From the NCBI RefSeq assembly GCF_012349115.1, contig NZ_PQIG01000090.1:1-64000 (forward strand): a DNA stretch of 64,000 nt, given 5' to 3'. The notes beneath the pieces are model-generated. The model worked only from the letters and a program-made list of their open reading frames with translations, did no database searches and was not told the DNA's origin. The position numbers and the translations under genes were made by a program. Shown one piece after another: positions 53,723-62,532 of this stretch (the stretch's first letter is position 1; the number at the start of each line of letters is the position of its first letter). The stretch is from Rhizobium ruizarguesonis. Lineage in GTDB: Bacteria > Pseudomonadota > Alphaproteobacteria > Rhizobiales > Rhizobiaceae.

Positions 53723-54112
53723 ATGAAACCAACGACGGATGACATCGTAGAGATCAACCAAATCCTCTCGCTCTGGGCACACCTCGTCGACAATCATGCG
53801 TGGGACAGGTTCGGTGAAGTCTTTACCGAGGATGCACATTTCGACGCGGGCGTTTTCGGCTTTGCGCCGGTCACAGGCATTGCAGCGATCTGCCATATGG
53901 CCAGCCAGGACGGCCATGCGACGGCCCATCACACGACGAATGTGCACGTTCAAGAAGGCGCGGGCGACGAGCTCGTCGCCGTCTCGAAGGGGCTTGGTCT
54001 GTTGCCGAGCGGCGCAGTGGCGAGCGTGACCTATACCGACCGGCTACGGCGGACGCCGGAGGGCTGGCGTTTGGCGCGCCGCACTCTCGCGCTCCAAGCG
54101 CCGTCGCATTGA
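53723..54112 (+). CDS. SnoaL/NTF2-like protein
   Basis: A 129-residue NTF2-like domain protein: DDIVEINQILSLWAHLVDNHAWDRFGEVFTEDAHFD at the start and HHTTNVHVQEG, ASVTYTDRLRRTPEGWRLARRTL in the C-terminal half. This matches SnoaL_4-type barrels used as dehydratases, isomerases or accessory subunits of dioxygenases. The gene precedes a small membrane protein 11 bases on and is probably cotranscribed with it; the SDR upstream may share the unit. Confidence 0.85.
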   Translation: MKPTTDDIVEINQILSLWAHLVDNHAWDRFGEVFTEDAHFDAGVFGFAPVTGIAAICHMASQDGHATAHHTTNVHVQEGAGDELVAVSKGLGLLPSGAVASVTYTDRLRRTPEGWRLARRTLALQAPSH

Positions 54113-54123
54113 GGTTGCCCCCT

Positions 54124-54477
54124 ATGTCTCTCGTCAACCTATCCCTGGCAAACGTCATTGCCTGGCTGCTTGCAGCCTTCTTCTTCGTCGGCGCCTATGG
54201 CAACACCTTCGTCAGCCCCGAAATTGCCGCGGACTACGCCCGCTGGGGCTATCCGGAAAGCTTTCACTATCTGACCGCCATCTGTGAATTCACGACCGCG
54301 GTCATGCTCATCTTCAAACCGCTCCGCCTCTACGGTTCACTGCTCGGAAGTGCGGTGATGCTGGCCGCCGCGGGCACGGTTCTGTTCCACGGCGAATATG
54401 CTCATGCAATTCCGCCCCTGGTGGTGCTGGGTTTTTGCGGGCTCGTCGCTGTTCTGACGATGAGGCGAGCAGGATGA
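54124..54477 (+). CDS. DoxX-like small membrane protein
   Basis: A 117-residue protein with four hydrophobic spans, starting at the ATG at 54124 (an in-frame ATG at 54109 overlaps the gene before). The pattern LANVIAWLLAAFFFVGAYGN, then YLTAICEFTTAVMLIFKP, LLGSAVMLAAAGTVLFH and PLVVLGFCGLVAVLTM is that of DoxX/DUF-type membrane proteins. It probably works with redox enzymes but no partner is fixed. Convergent with the Prx5 gene. Confidence 0.8.
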   Translation: MSLVNLSLANVIAWLLAAFFFVGAYGNTFVSPEIAADYARWGYPESFHYLTAICEFTTAVMLIFKPLRLYGSLLGSAVMLAAAGTVLFHGEYAHAIPPLVVLGFCGLVAVLTMRRAG

Positions 54478-54576
54478 TGCCGGCATCCGGCAGCAGGGGC
54501 CGCCCGAGAGCGAGCCGATCACACAAGTGAAAAGGGCGACCAAACGGCCGCCCCTTCATCCATCAGGAATGAGCGC

Positions 54577-55062
54577 TCAGAGCTGTTCCAGCATCGCGGC
54601 CGCACCCGAGACGGTCGCCTGGCCGGGGCTTTCCTCGACGTTGAGGGCTTTGACCACGCCGTCTTCCACCAGCATCGAATAACGCTTGGAGCGAAGGCCG
54701 AGGCCGCCGGCGGAGAGGTCGGCGTCGAGGCCGACGGCCTTGGTGAAGCCGGCATCCCAATCGGCGAGGAAGTGGATCTTGCCCATGCCACCGGAGGATT
54801 GCGCCCAGGCGCCCATCACGTGCCAGTCGTTGACGGCGACGACGGCGATGTCGTCGACGCCCTTGCCAAGGATGGTGTCGCGGTTTTCGAGATAACCCGG
54901 CAGGTGGTTCAGCGAGCAGGTCGGCGTAAACGCGCCCGGCACGGCAAAGAGCACGACGCGCTTGCCGGCGAAGAGCTGATCGGTGGTGATTTCGACCGGG
55001 CCGTCAGCCGTCTTTTCCTTGAAGGTGGCGGCAGGAAGCTTGTCGCCGATCGCGATGGTCAT
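54577..55062 (-). CDS. 1-Cys peroxiredoxin, Prx5-like
   Basis: A 161-residue thiol peroxidase of the Prx5/redoxin group, with the catalytic motif PGAFTPTCSLNHLP (Cys about 49), and Thr at 46 and further conserved positions (GADDIAV-like, here GVDDIAVVAVNDWHVMGAW). It has a single cysteine, so it probably uses an external thiol such as glutaredoxin for recycling. The gene stands alone between the membrane protein and the DsbD-alpha-like gene. It is cytoplasmic. Confidence 0.93.
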   Translation of the reverse strand: MTIAIGDKLPAATFKEKTADGPVEITTDQLFAGKRVVLFAVPGAFTPTCSLNHLPGYLENRDTILGKGVDDIAVVAVNDWHVMGAWAQSSGGMGKIHFLADWDAGFTKAVGLDADLSAGGLGLRSKRYSMLVEDGVVKALNVEESPGQATVSGAAAMLEQL

Positions 55063-55148
55063 GGTCTTCTCCTTGAGTTCTGGATTTGGCGGTTCTGCTT
55101 GGCGGCGGCGGGCGCCGCACGGGATCGGAGGCGACTATAGGAGCCCAT

Positions 55149-55202
55149 CATTGAAAGGCAAGGCCGGCCATTGAAAGGCAAGGCCGGTCATTCGAAGGCA
55201 AG
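55149..55202. repeat. Tandem duplication of the end of a coding region
   Basis: The 20-base unit CATTGAAAGGCAAGGCCGG(C/T) occurs twice (55149-55168, 55169-55188), followed by a shorter diverged copy, CATTCGAAGGCAAG, that includes the stop codon and last codons of the gene at 55188. This is a local duplication of a 3' end. Confidence 0.85.
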
Positions 55203-56039
55203 CGTCGTCTCCATCGCCTTCTCGCCGTCGATCACCAGCACGTTCCATTGCTTGCCCGATATGTCGTAATCCTTCGGCAGCTTGCCGATTGGCACATCGA
55301 CCTTGAAGGCGGCGCCGTCGCGTTTGCCGCCGATCTGCTTGGTGAAGGCATAGCCGCTCGGACCGGTGACGATGATATCGGGCGCGGCCCTGCCCTCGCC
55401 CGGCCCCCCGCCCGGCAGAGCCAACGTCAGCGACAGCGTCTTCCTGTCAGGCGACATCGCATGCGCCGTCACGCCGAAATCCACCGATGGCGGCTTCGGC
55501 AGGCTCGCATCGGCCGCCTGGAGGATCGCCTCCTCCTCAGGATGCGACTGCATGGCGGGGCCAAGCTTCAGCTGAAAATTCGCCTGGAAGGGAATGCAGA
55601 TATCCTTGCAGATGCCGATGAAGGCGGAAGCGTCGATCGCAACCGGGCCTTTGCCGGCCGCCGTCAGCGACAGCGGCAGCGTCACCGGCGCGTCATAGGC
55701 GATATCCTCGATGCCGCCGTTGAAAAAATGTTTCGGAACGGGATAGGCGATGGCATCGAGCGTGACCCCGCTCTCCGCCGTGATGGTGATTTGCGGCGGA
55801 ATGCCGCTGTTGCCGGGCTCTTTCCAATAGGTGATCCAGCCGGGTTTCGGCTCGATCTGAAGGGCGGCGCGGATTTTGCCGGCGGCATCGGGCGCGAGCG
55901 CCACGAGGCGCATGCGGCCGCCGTCGTTGTCCGCCCAGGCGCTCATTTCCGCATGAATGGTAGAAAACGGCACAAGGGCTGCGGCCATTGAGACGGCCGC
56001 AATTAAAAACCGGCGCGGGGCCAAGGAAATAATCATCAT
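55188..56039 (-). CDS. DsbD alpha-domain-like exported protein
   Basis: A 283-residue periplasmic protein with a signal peptide (about 1-30, ending IHA) and a C-terminal domain homologous to the DsbD alpha domain. The characteristic FIGICKDICIPFQANF motif gives a Cys-X3-Cys pair, and ITYWKEPGNSGIPP precedes it. Unlike full DsbD there is no membrane or gamma domain. It may supply reductant to periplasmic disulfide or cytochrome proteins. It is divergent from yqgE. The final bases fall in a small tandem repeat. Confidence 0.87.
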   Translation of the reverse strand: MMIISLAPRRFLIAAVSMAAALVPFSTIHAEMSAWADNDGGRMRLVALAPDAAGKIRAALQIEPKPGWITYWKEPGNSGIPPQITITAESGVTLDAIAYPVPKHFFNGGIEDIAYDAPVTLPLSLTAAGKGPVAIDASAFIGICKDICIPFQANFQLKLGPAMQSHPEEEAILQAADASLPKPPSVDFGVTAHAMSPDRKTLSLTLALPGGGPGEGRAAPDIIVTGPSGYAFTKQIGGKRDGAAFKVDVPIGKLPKDYDISGKQWNVLVIDGEKAMETTLAFE

Positions 56040-56180
56040 GGAACAAAGGTTTACCGAAACTGCTGTTTGGCCGCCAGAAGTCGCAGCGATTTAAATCTTC
56101 ATTTTCAGTTGATTGATGTGTGACATTGGCCCATGTTTCTCTTGTCGAGGCCTTGGTGCGGTCTGGCAGCAGGAGGAACG

Positions 56181-56786
56181 ATGTCCTTATCAACGCTGAA
56201 GAACAGACGGGAACGTGGCTTCTTCGATGGCCAGTTCCTCATCGCCATGCCGGGCATGGAAGACCGCAATTTTGCGCGCACTGTCATCTACATCTGCGCG
56301 CATTCGGATGCCGGCGCCATGGGCTTCGTCATCAACCGTCCGCAGAGCCTTACCTTCACCGATGTGCTGCTGCATCTCGACATGATCAAGCAGGAAGATT
56401 CGATCGTGCTGCCGAAACGGGCCCGCGAATTCCCGATTCAGACCGGCGGCCCGGTGGAAAGCGGCCGCGGCTTCGTGCTGCATTCGGACGATTATGCCAG
56501 CGACTCCTCGATCCCCGTCAGCGACGACATCTGCCTGACGGCGACGCTCGACATCGTCCGCGCCATCTCCAAGGGCGACGGGCCGACGCGGGCAACGATG
56601 CTGCTCGGCTATTCCTCCTGGGCCGCCGGCCAGCTCGAAAACGAGGTCGTCAACAATGGCTGGCTCACCTGCCCGGCCAACGAGGAATTGATCTTCGACC
56701 GCAGCCTCGACGACAAATACGAGCGGGCGCTCGCCGGCATGGGCGTGACCGCTGCCATGCTGTCGGCCGAAGCGGGCCATGCTTGA
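56181..56786 (+). CDS. YqgE/AlgH (UPF0301) protein
   Basis: A 201-residue protein of the UPF0301 family: [38 protein letters not shown] and [35 protein letters not shown]-like (here [17 protein letters not shown]). AGGAGGAACG precedes the ATG at 56181; the frame is open 16 codons upstream. The cytoplasmic family is widespread, with an unproven link to alginate regulation in pseudomonads. Divergent from the DsbD-alpha-like gene. Confidence 0.93.
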   Translation: MSLSTLKNRRERGFFDGQFLIAMPGMEDRNFARTVIYICAHSDAGAMGFVINRPQSLTFTDVLLHLDMIKQEDSIVLPKRAREFPIQTGGPVESGRGFVLHSDDYASDSSIPVSDDICLTATLDIVRAISKGDGPTRATMLLGYSSWAAGQLENEVVNNGWLTCPANEELIFDRSLDDKYERALAGMGVTAAMLSAEAGHA

Positions 56787-56901
56787 GAGGCTGGCCTGAC
56801 GGCAGCTGACCTGACGGCAGCGGGAACGAATAGCCAAGAGTGACGTTTCATTTCGGCAAGCATGGACAAAAGGCCCATGCCGACCAAGGAGACATCACAA
56901 G

Positions 56902-57093
56902 ATGGGTAGCACCAGCGACAAGATTTCCGGTAAGGCAAACGAAATTGCCGGCAAGACCAAGCAGGCCGTCGGCAAGGCGACGGACGATCGCGAGATGCAG
57001 GCCAAGGGCGCCGTCCAGGAAGCCAAGGGCAAGGGACAAGTCGCAACCGGCAAGGTCAAGGACAAGCTCAAGGGCGCCGTCGACCGGCTCTGA
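56902..57093 (+). CDS. CsbD family stress protein
   Basis: A 63-residue hydrophilic protein with CsbD-type repeats: KISGKANEIAGKTKQAVGKA, then a second KGAVQEAKGKGQVATGKVKDKLKG half. The family is induced by general stress in many bacteria. AAGGAGA precedes the ATG at 56902, and the gene is followed by a terminator at 57175. Single transcript likely. Confidence 0.93.
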   Translation: MGSTSDKISGKANEIAGKTKQAVGKATDDREMQAKGAVQEAKGKGQVATGKVKDKLKGAVDRL

Positions 57094-57174
57094 GCGACAG
57101 CGTCTCTTCACACACGCAAAGACGCTGTGATTCCGAGTTAAGGAATGCGCAGTAGACGCTCATCCTTTATCACC

Positions 57175-57209
57175 ATGCCTGCTGCGCCCCTCGCGCGGCA
57201 GGCATTTTT
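57175..57209 (+). terminator. Terminator of the CsbD gene
   Basis: Arms ATGCCTGC/GCAGGCAT with further pairing inside the loop, followed by TTTTG on the plus strand. It lies about 80 bases after the CsbD stop codon. Confidence 0.82.
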
Positions 57210-57245
57210 GATCCCCCACCCTCATGCTTTGCAGAGATAGACAAG

Positions 57246-58331
57246 ATGAAGCTTTTTGCCTGCGACAATTGCGATCAGGTCGTCCACTTCGACAACCGTC
57301 GATGCGTGCGTTGCAACCATCGCCTCGGCTTCCTGCCAGGCGATCTGGCGATGCATGCGCTGGAGCCGCGCGACGAGACGCTCTGGCAGCTCGTTTCCGA
57401 TCCCGATCGCGACGTCCGCTTCTGCGCCAATGCCGGCCTCGACATCTGCAACTGGCTGGTGGACGGCGACGGCGAGAGTGAATTCTGCGTTGCCTGCCGC
57501 CATAACCGGCTGGTTCCGAACACCGATACCCAGGACGGCATCGATCGCTGGCGGCGCATCAGCCAGGCGCAGCGTCATCTGTTTTATTCGCTGCTGCGCT
57601 GGAAGCTGCCGCATCCGGATCGGGCGCAAGATCCGCAAGGCGGCCTGGTCTTCGATTTCCTCGAGGATTCGATAGAGAGCAACGGCTATATCGTGCCGGC
57701 CATGACCGGCCATGAGGAAGGCCTGATCACCATCCGCGCCGCTGAGGCCGACGATGCGACGCGCGAACAGGCGCGCAGCTCGATGAACGAACCCTATCGC
57801 ACGCTGCTCGGCCATTTCCGCCACGAGGCCGGCCATTTCATCTGGAATAAACTGGTGCGCGATCGGGGCGGCCTTGCCGATTTCCGCACGGTCTTCGGCG
57901 ACGAACGGCAGGATTATGCGACAGCCCTGCAGAACCATTATGCCGGCGGCGCGCCCTTGGGATGGCAGGACAATTTCATCAGCGCCTATGCGGCGTCGCA
58001 CCCCTGGGAGGATTTCGCCGAATGCTTCGCGCATTACCTCCATATCGTCGATACGCTCGAAACCGCGCGCGCCTTCGGCATCGCCATCGATCCGAGCGGC
58101 CATGAGGAAATATCAGGCGAGGTGGATTTCATCCCTTACCGGGCAAGAAGCGCCGAACAGCTGGTCAGCGCCTGGGTGCCGCTCAGCCTGGCGATCAACG
58201 CCATCCAGCGCAGCATGGGCCAGCCGGACTCCTACCCCTTCGTGCTGTCCTCGCCCGTCGTGGCCAAGCTCGAATATTTGCACCGGCTGATCCAGGGCGC
58301 CGCGACGGCGCCGCAGCAGCAGGCGGCTTGA
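57246..58331 (+). CDS. Zinc-ribbon putative metallopeptidase
   Basis: A 361-residue protein with an N-terminal zinc ribbon (CDNCDQ near residue 6 and CVRCNH near 20, with a second pair near CVACRH at 82). The C-terminal domain (about 130-330) carries HFRHEAGHFIW, an HExxH zinc-peptidase motif, and downstream WEDFAECFAHYLH, which holds the third ligand. It matches the putative zinc-binding peptidase (Peptidase_Mx) family common in alphaproteobacteria, with no known substrate. Possibly RNA or protein quality control, but that is a guess. Confidence 0.88.
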   Translation: MKLFACDNCDQVVHFDNRRCVRCNHRLGFLPGDLAMHALEPRDETLWQLVSDPDRDVRFCANAGLDICNWLVDGDGESEFCVACRHNRLVPNTDTQDGIDRWRRISQAQRHLFYSLLRWKLPHPDRAQDPQGGLVFDFLEDSIESNGYIVPAMTGHEEGLITIRAAEADDATREQARSSMNEPYRTLLGHFRHEAGHFIWNKLVRDRGGLADFRTVFGDERQDYATALQNHYAGGAPLGWQDNFISAYAASHPWEDFAECFAHYLHIVDTLETARAFGIAIDPSGHEEISGEVDFIPYRARSAEQLVSAWVPLSLAINAIQRSMGQPDSYPFVLSSPVVAKLEYLHRLIQGAATAPQQQAA

Positions 58332-58355
58332 AAGAGGTTCGGGCGCGCTGCTGGC

Positions 58356-58553
58356 TCCCTCTTCTCCCCCGCGGGGAGAAGGTGGCCCGAAGGGTCGGAT
58401 GAGGGGGCCGCACAGCACACCATTCATTGCCCTTCGCTAACGCTCAGCGCATTCGCGGCTTTGCCGCTCACCCCCTCAACCGCCTGCCGGCACCGACCGG
58501 GGTCGAGCCGCGGGTCTCGACCCGTCCTTCGGACCCCCGCTGGGGAGAAGAGG
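58356..58553. repeat. RIME-like elements, one with an insertion
   Basis: A first module (58356-58410) has the CTTCTCCCC/GGGGAGAAG hairpin and GGATGAGGGGG end. A second inverted module (58470-58553) starts ACCCCCTCAACCGCC but is interrupted by about 40 bases including GGTCGAGCC...GGGTCTCGACC before its GGGGAGAAG end. The intervening block (58428-58472) repeats 7655-7705 in inverse orientation. No gene is supported between 58332 and 58612. Confidence 0.75.
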
Positions 58554-58612
58554 TGTGTGGCAGCGCCGTATTCCTCTCTTCTCCGTCAAGAGCTCGAGGA
58601 AACGGCCGCTAC

Positions 58613-59068
58613 TTAAAACGAAACCGCCTTGCCCTTCTTGAAAGGCTCCATGCCCCGGCGGGCGAGTTCGTCGGCGCGTTCGTTTTCCGGGTGGCCGGCG
58701 TGGCCCTTGACCCAGTGCAGCGTCAACTTGTGGCGGTCGCGGGCCGCCTCCAACGCCTGCCAGAGCTCGGCATTCTTCACCGGCTTCTTATCGGCGGTCT
58801 TCCAGCCGTTTTTCTTCCAGCCGAAAATCCACTTGGAAATGCCGTCCTTGACATAGGCGCTGTCGGTATAGAGATCGACCTCGCAAGGGCTTTTCAAGGC
58901 CGATAGCGCCGAGATCGCCGCCAGCAGTTCCATGCGATTGTTGGTCGTATCCGCCTCGCCGCCGCAAAGCTCCTTTTCGACGTCGCCATAACGCAGCACG
59001 GCGCCCCAGCCACCGGGGCCGGGATTGCCGGAGCATGCGCCGTCGGTAAAAATATCGACGTGTTTCAT
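58613..59068 (-). CDS. rnhA: Ribonuclease HI
   Basis: A 151-residue RNase HI that degrades the RNA strand of RNA-DNA hybrids. Catalytic residues are visible: Asp in [12 protein letters not shown], Glu in [13 protein letters not shown], Asp in [12 protein letters not shown], and Asp in [11 protein letters not shown]. The protein is full-length and cytoplasmic. The start overlaps the thrB stop by four bases (59065-59068), so thrB and rnhA are coupled. Confidence 0.97.
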   Translation of the reverse strand: MKHVDIFTDGACSGNPGPGGWGAVLRYGDVEKELCGGEADTTNNRMELLAAISALSALKSPCEVDLYTDSAYVKDGISKWIFGWKKNGWKTADKKPVKNAELWQALEAARDRHKLTLHWVKGHAGHPENERADELARRGMEPFKKGKAVSF

Positions 59069-60030
59069 AGGCTCAATCCATATTCGGCCGGCGTTTTGAT
59101 CTGGCGGTGGAACCGCAGCTTGCGGAGATATTCGAGCGGGTCCTTCTTGGTGACCATGGCTCCCTCAGGCGTCGTCAGCCAGTCATAGAGCCGGGTCAGG
59201 AAGAACCGCAGCGCCGACCCACGCGACAGCACCGGCAGGGCAGCGATTTCGGCGTCGCTCAACGGCCGGACGCTCTGGTAACCCTCGAGCATCGCCGTGC
59301 CCTTGGTGATGTTATAGGCGCCGTCCTTCTCGAAGCACCAGGCATTCAGGCAGATCGAGACGTCATAGGCGAGCAGGTCGTTGCAGGCGAAATAGAAATC
59401 GATCAGGCCGGAGAGCTGGTCGCCGAGGAAGAAGACGTTGTCGGGGAAGAGGTCGGCGTGGATGACGCCGGCCGGCAGGCCACTCGGCCAGGCGGCGGAG
59501 AGGAAATCGAGTTCGCTGCGGATCTCATTCTGCAGGCCAGGCTCGACCTCGCCGGCGCGCGCCTCGGATTTCTCCCACAGCCCCCGCCAGCCGTCGATCG
59601 ACAGCGCATTCGCCCGCTTCAGCTCAAAACCGTCGCCCGCCACATGCATCTCGGCCAGCGCCCTGCCGACCTCGCGGCAGTGCTTCGCCTCCGGCTTTCT
59701 CAGCCACATGCCTTCGAGGAAGGAGATCAGCGCCGCCGGACGGCCGGACAGCGAGCCGAGCAGCGCGCCGTCGCGGCGCGGCAGCGGCAGCGGGCAGGAC
59801 AGGCCACGAGCGGAAAGATGCTGCATCAGGCCGAGGAAGAAAGGCAGGTCGCTCTTTTCCACCCGCTTTTCATAGAGCGTCAGGATCAGCGGGTCCTTGG
59901 AGGTGTGAAGCAGGAAGTTGGAGTTTTCGACGCCTTCGGCAATGCCCTTGTAGGAAAGCAGCGTGCCTGCGTCATATTCCGTCAGGAACCATTTCAGATC
60001 GTCTTCGGCGATATCGGTATAGACTGCCAA
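59065..60030 (-). CDS. thrB: Homoserine kinase
   Basis: A 321-residue homoserine kinase of the ThrB type II (aminoglycoside-phosphotransferase-like) family, the second last step to threonine before ThrC. The kinase motifs are [11 protein letters not shown] near the N-terminus, [14 protein letters not shown] (catalytic His-Asp) and [22 protein letters not shown]. Start ATG at 60030. It overlaps rnhA downstream and follows ispH by 70 bases. The thrC gene is 28 kb away on the other strand. Confidence 0.96.
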   Translation of the reverse strand: MAVYTDIAEDDLKWFLTEYDAGTLLSYKGIAEGVENSNFLLHTSKDPLILTLYEKRVEKSDLPFFLGLMQHLSARGLSCPLPLPRRDGALLGSLSGRPAALISFLEGMWLRKPEAKHCREVGRALAEMHVAGDGFELKRANALSIDGWRGLWEKSEARAGEVEPGLQNEIRSELDFLSAAWPSGLPAGVIHADLFPDNVFFLGDQLSGLIDFYFACNDLLAYDVSICLNAWCFEKDGAYNITKGTAMLEGYQSVRPLSDAEIAALPVLSRGSALRFFLTRLYDWLTTPEGAMVTKKDPLEYLRKLRFHRQIKTPAEYGLSL

Positions 60031-60100
60031 GTGAGGTCTCGCCCTTCATGCCTTGTTGATATTGGATTTGCCGGAGTGGACGCCAGGCCGAAAGGCCGAT

Positions 60101-61102
60101 CTAACCGTTGACGAAAGCCATGTCGGCCGCCGTCAGCTCGATGCTACGCAGTTCGCGGTTGACGAGGAAATTTTCGGTTTCCTGCACCGTTTCGGCCAGT
60201 TCGACGCGGGCGTCGAAGCGGGCGCGGAAAGCCTCGATGATCTCGTTGACGATGACCTCGGGGGCCGAGGCGCCGGCGGAGAGGCCGAGCGTCGAAATCG
60301 CGCCGATCTCGTCCCAGTCGAGCTCGGCGGCGCGCTGCACGAGAATGGATTTCTTCGCCCCTGCCCTGAGCGCCACTTCGACGAGGCGCTTGGAATTGGA
60401 CGAATTCGGCGCGCCGACGATGATGAAGAGATCGCAGCCCGGGGCTGCCTGCTTCACCACTTCCTGGCGGTTGGTCGTCGCATAACAGATCGAGTCCGCT
60501 GCCGGCGCCGTCAGGTTCGGGAAGCGCTCGTGCAGGCGGGTGATGACGCCGGCGGTATCGTCGACCGACAGCGTCGTCTGGGTGACATAGCCGAGATTAT
60601 CGGGATCAACAGGGACATAGGCATCGGCATCCTCAATCGTCTCGATCAGCGAGACGGACCCCTCCGGCAATTGCCCCATCGTGCCGATCACTTCGGGATG
60701 GCCGGCATGGCCGATGAGCACGACATGGCGGCCGAGGCGATTGTGGCGCATCGCCTGCTTGTGGACCTTGGAAACCAGCGGGCAGGTGGCGTCGAGATAG
60801 AAGAGGTTGCGGCTTGCCGCATCCTCCGGCACGGATTTCGGCACGCCATGGGCGGAGAAGACCACCGGCTGGGCGCGATGTTCGGCCGGGATCTCGTCCA
60901 GCTCCTCGACGAAGACGGCGCCCTTGGCCTCCAGCCCCTCGACGACATAGCGATTGTGAACGATCTCGTGGCGCACATAGACCGGCGCGCCATAGGATTT
61001 CAGCGCCAGCACGACGATCTGGATGGCGCGGTCGACGCCGGCGCAGAAGCCGCGCGGGCCGCAGAGCCTGATCGTCAAAGGAGGTTTCGCCGCAATATTC
61101 AT
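60101..61102 (-). CDS. ispH: 4-hydroxy-3-methylbut-2-enyl diphosphate reductase
   Basis: A 333-residue iron-sulfur enzyme that makes IPP and DMAPP in the last step of the MEP isoprenoid pathway. Cluster cysteines lie in [23 protein letters not shown] and [11 protein letters not shown]. The conserved EELDEIP, HGVPKSV, GHAGHPE and the [11 protein letters not shown] patterns are present. No extra domain is fused. Same strand as SURF1 and thrB, with a 63-base gap to SURF1. Confidence 0.97.
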   Translation of the reverse strand: MNIAAKPPLTIRLCGPRGFCAGVDRAIQIVVLALKSYGAPVYVRHEIVHNRYVVEGLEAKGAVFVEELDEIPAEHRAQPVVFSAHGVPKSVPEDAASRNLFYLDATCPLVSKVHKQAMRHNRLGRHVVLIGHAGHPEVIGTMGQLPEGSVSLIETIEDADAYVPVDPDNLGYVTQTTLSVDDTAGVITRLHERFPNLTAPAADSICYATTNRQEVVKQAAPGCDLFIIVGAPNSSNSKRLVEVALRAGAKKSILVQRAAELDWDEIGAISTLGLSAGASAPEVIVNEIIEAFRARFDARVELAETVQETENFLVNRELRSIELTAADMAFVNG

Positions 61103-61165
61103 GTCTGTTCCGGGTTGAGAGATTTAGCGACCTCTAGCCCAATATGGTCGAGAATTGAAGTGATA

Positions 61166-61921
61166 CTATTGCTGAGGTGTCTTGGCGCCCTTGCGGAACC
61201 AGGAGATCGCCACCACGACGACCAGCACGGCGGCAAGCCCGTACCAGGTGAAAGCATATTGCAGATGGTCGTTCGGCAGATCCACCTGGGTGACGCCGCC
61301 GATCGGCAGGCCGGCCGGATTGGGGGTGGAATCGGCATCGACGAAAAAGGGAATGACGCTCGCTTTCTCCAGCCCGACGCTCGCGGCCATGACGTCGAGA
61401 TCCTTCCAGTAGAAGATGTTCTTGGCGACGTCGTTGTCGGGCACCACCCAGGAGGGCTTGCCGGGAAGCTTTTCGCGCGCCAGGCCGGTGACGGTCTGCT
61501 GATCCGTCAACTGGCCCTGCATGCGCATTTCCGGCTCCTTGTTATCAAAGGGAACGAAGCCGCGGTTGACGAAGAGAATGCGCCCGTCGGCAAGCTCCAG
61601 CGGGGTATAGATGTAATAGCCGGTCTGGCCGCGCCAGGTGGCGAAGAAGTGCCGCTCCTTGTTGTTGATATAGCGGCCGCTGGCGGTGACCTTGCGGTAT
61701 TCGATGTCGCCGCCTGTCGCCGCCATAGCCTCGATGTCGGCAAGCGGCACGGGGCTTGCTGCCTGCCGCGCGGCGATATCGGCGAGCAGGCCTTCCTTCC
61801 AGTGGAGGCGTTCCACCTGCCAGGTGCCGAGCGAAATCAGGATGGCAAGGGCGATCAGCACCAGGATGCCGGTGAGAACCGGCAGCCGGCGGCGCGGCGT
61901 TACATGCACTATTTCAGTCAC
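61166..61921 (-). CDS. SURF1 family protein
   Basis: A 251-residue membrane protein that assists assembly of cytochrome c oxidase, probably with heme a insertion. One N-terminal span (about 12-32) and one near the C-terminus (about 218-236) flank a periplasmic domain with GTWQVERLHWKEGLLADI, YYIYTPLELADGRILFVNRGFVP and the NHLQYAFTWYGLA region (here DHLQYAFTWYGLA). The start overlaps the DUF983 gene by 8 bases, in line with ctaE further upstream. Confidence 0.94.
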   Translation of the reverse strand: MTEIVHVTPRRRLPVLTGILVLIALAILISLGTWQVERLHWKEGLLADIAARQAASPVPLADIEAMAATGGDIEYRKVTASGRYINNKERHFFATWRGQTGYYIYTPLELADGRILFVNRGFVPFDNKEPEMRMQGQLTDQQTVTGLAREKLPGKPSWVVPDNDVAKNIFYWKDLDVMAASVGLEKASVIPFFVDADSTPNPAGLPIGGVTQVDLPNDHLQYAFTWYGLAAVLVVVVAISWFRKGAKTPQQ

Positions 61922-62294
61922 TCAGGCGTCCTTCGCGGGCATTATGACGGTATTGCATGGCGATCAGGATGCCCTTGAACCAGCGCAGCGTCAGCAGCGA
62001 CAGGACGATCGTCAGTGGAGCAAAAAGCAGGATATGCACCCAGATGGGCGGCCCGTAATTCACCTGCAGCCACAGCACCATGCCGATGACGATGAAGCCG
62101 ACGATGAGAATGACGAAGACGGCGGGCCCGTCACCGGAATCGGCAAAGGAATAATCGAGGCCGCAGGCGGCGCAGCGCGGCTTTACGCCGAGCAGGCCAT
62201 CGAACAGCTTGCCCTGGCCGCAGCGCGGGCAGCAGCCCTTGATGCCAGTTTTCACCGGATCGACGGGCGGAAAATGGGCGCTGTCCTCGTTCAT
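61914..62294 (-). CDS. DUF983 zinc-ribbon membrane protein
   Basis: A 126-residue protein with an N-terminal zinc ribbon (CCPRCGQGKLFDG and RCAACGLDYS, four cysteines) and two membrane spans (VFVILIVGFIVIGMVLWLQV, ILLFAPLTIVLSLLTLRW). The family neighbours ctaE in most alphaproteobacteria and is linked to cytochrome c oxidase, though its role is unproven. It overlaps SURF1. A divergent kinase-like gene separates it from ctaE here. Confidence 0.92.
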   Translation of the reverse strand: MNEDSAHFPPVDPVKTGIKGCCPRCGQGKLFDGLLGVKPRCAACGLDYSFADSGDGPAVFVILIVGFIVIGMVLWLQVNYGPPIWVHILLFAPLTIVLSLLTLRWFKGILIAMQYRHNAREGRLSD

Positions 62295-62400
62295 GGCATT
62301 CCTTATAGCGATCCTGGCGGCCGCGGCTTCTTCAATGCTGCCTTAACTCTCCCATAAAGTATTCGCAGGACGAAGGGAAATGCCTGCGTGATTTCGTCCC

Positions 62401-62444
62401 GCTGATAGTTCCTCACATCGGAATCGATGTGAGGAACTATCAGC
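62401..62444. repeat. Perfect 20-base-arm inverted repeat
   Basis: Arms of 20 bases (62401-62420 and 62425-62444, starting GCTGATAGTTCC and ending GGAACTATCAGC) around the 4-base loop GAAT. It lies between the divergent DUF983 and CPT-like genes. There is no T-tract. It could be an operator for both genes, an mRNA hairpin or a mobile-repeat relic. Confidence 0.72.
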
Positions 62445-62532
62445 AATTCAAAGTGTTACAGCGTCCTTGCTGCGTCTGAAAAGTCGCGCGGCGCTGTAGT
62501 GATTCGCGCCAAACAGAAGAAGAAGAAGACTG

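Noticed and set aside
60053-61978. 641-codon frame opposite ispH and SURF1
   Set aside because: Shadow frame across two recognised genes and their gap.
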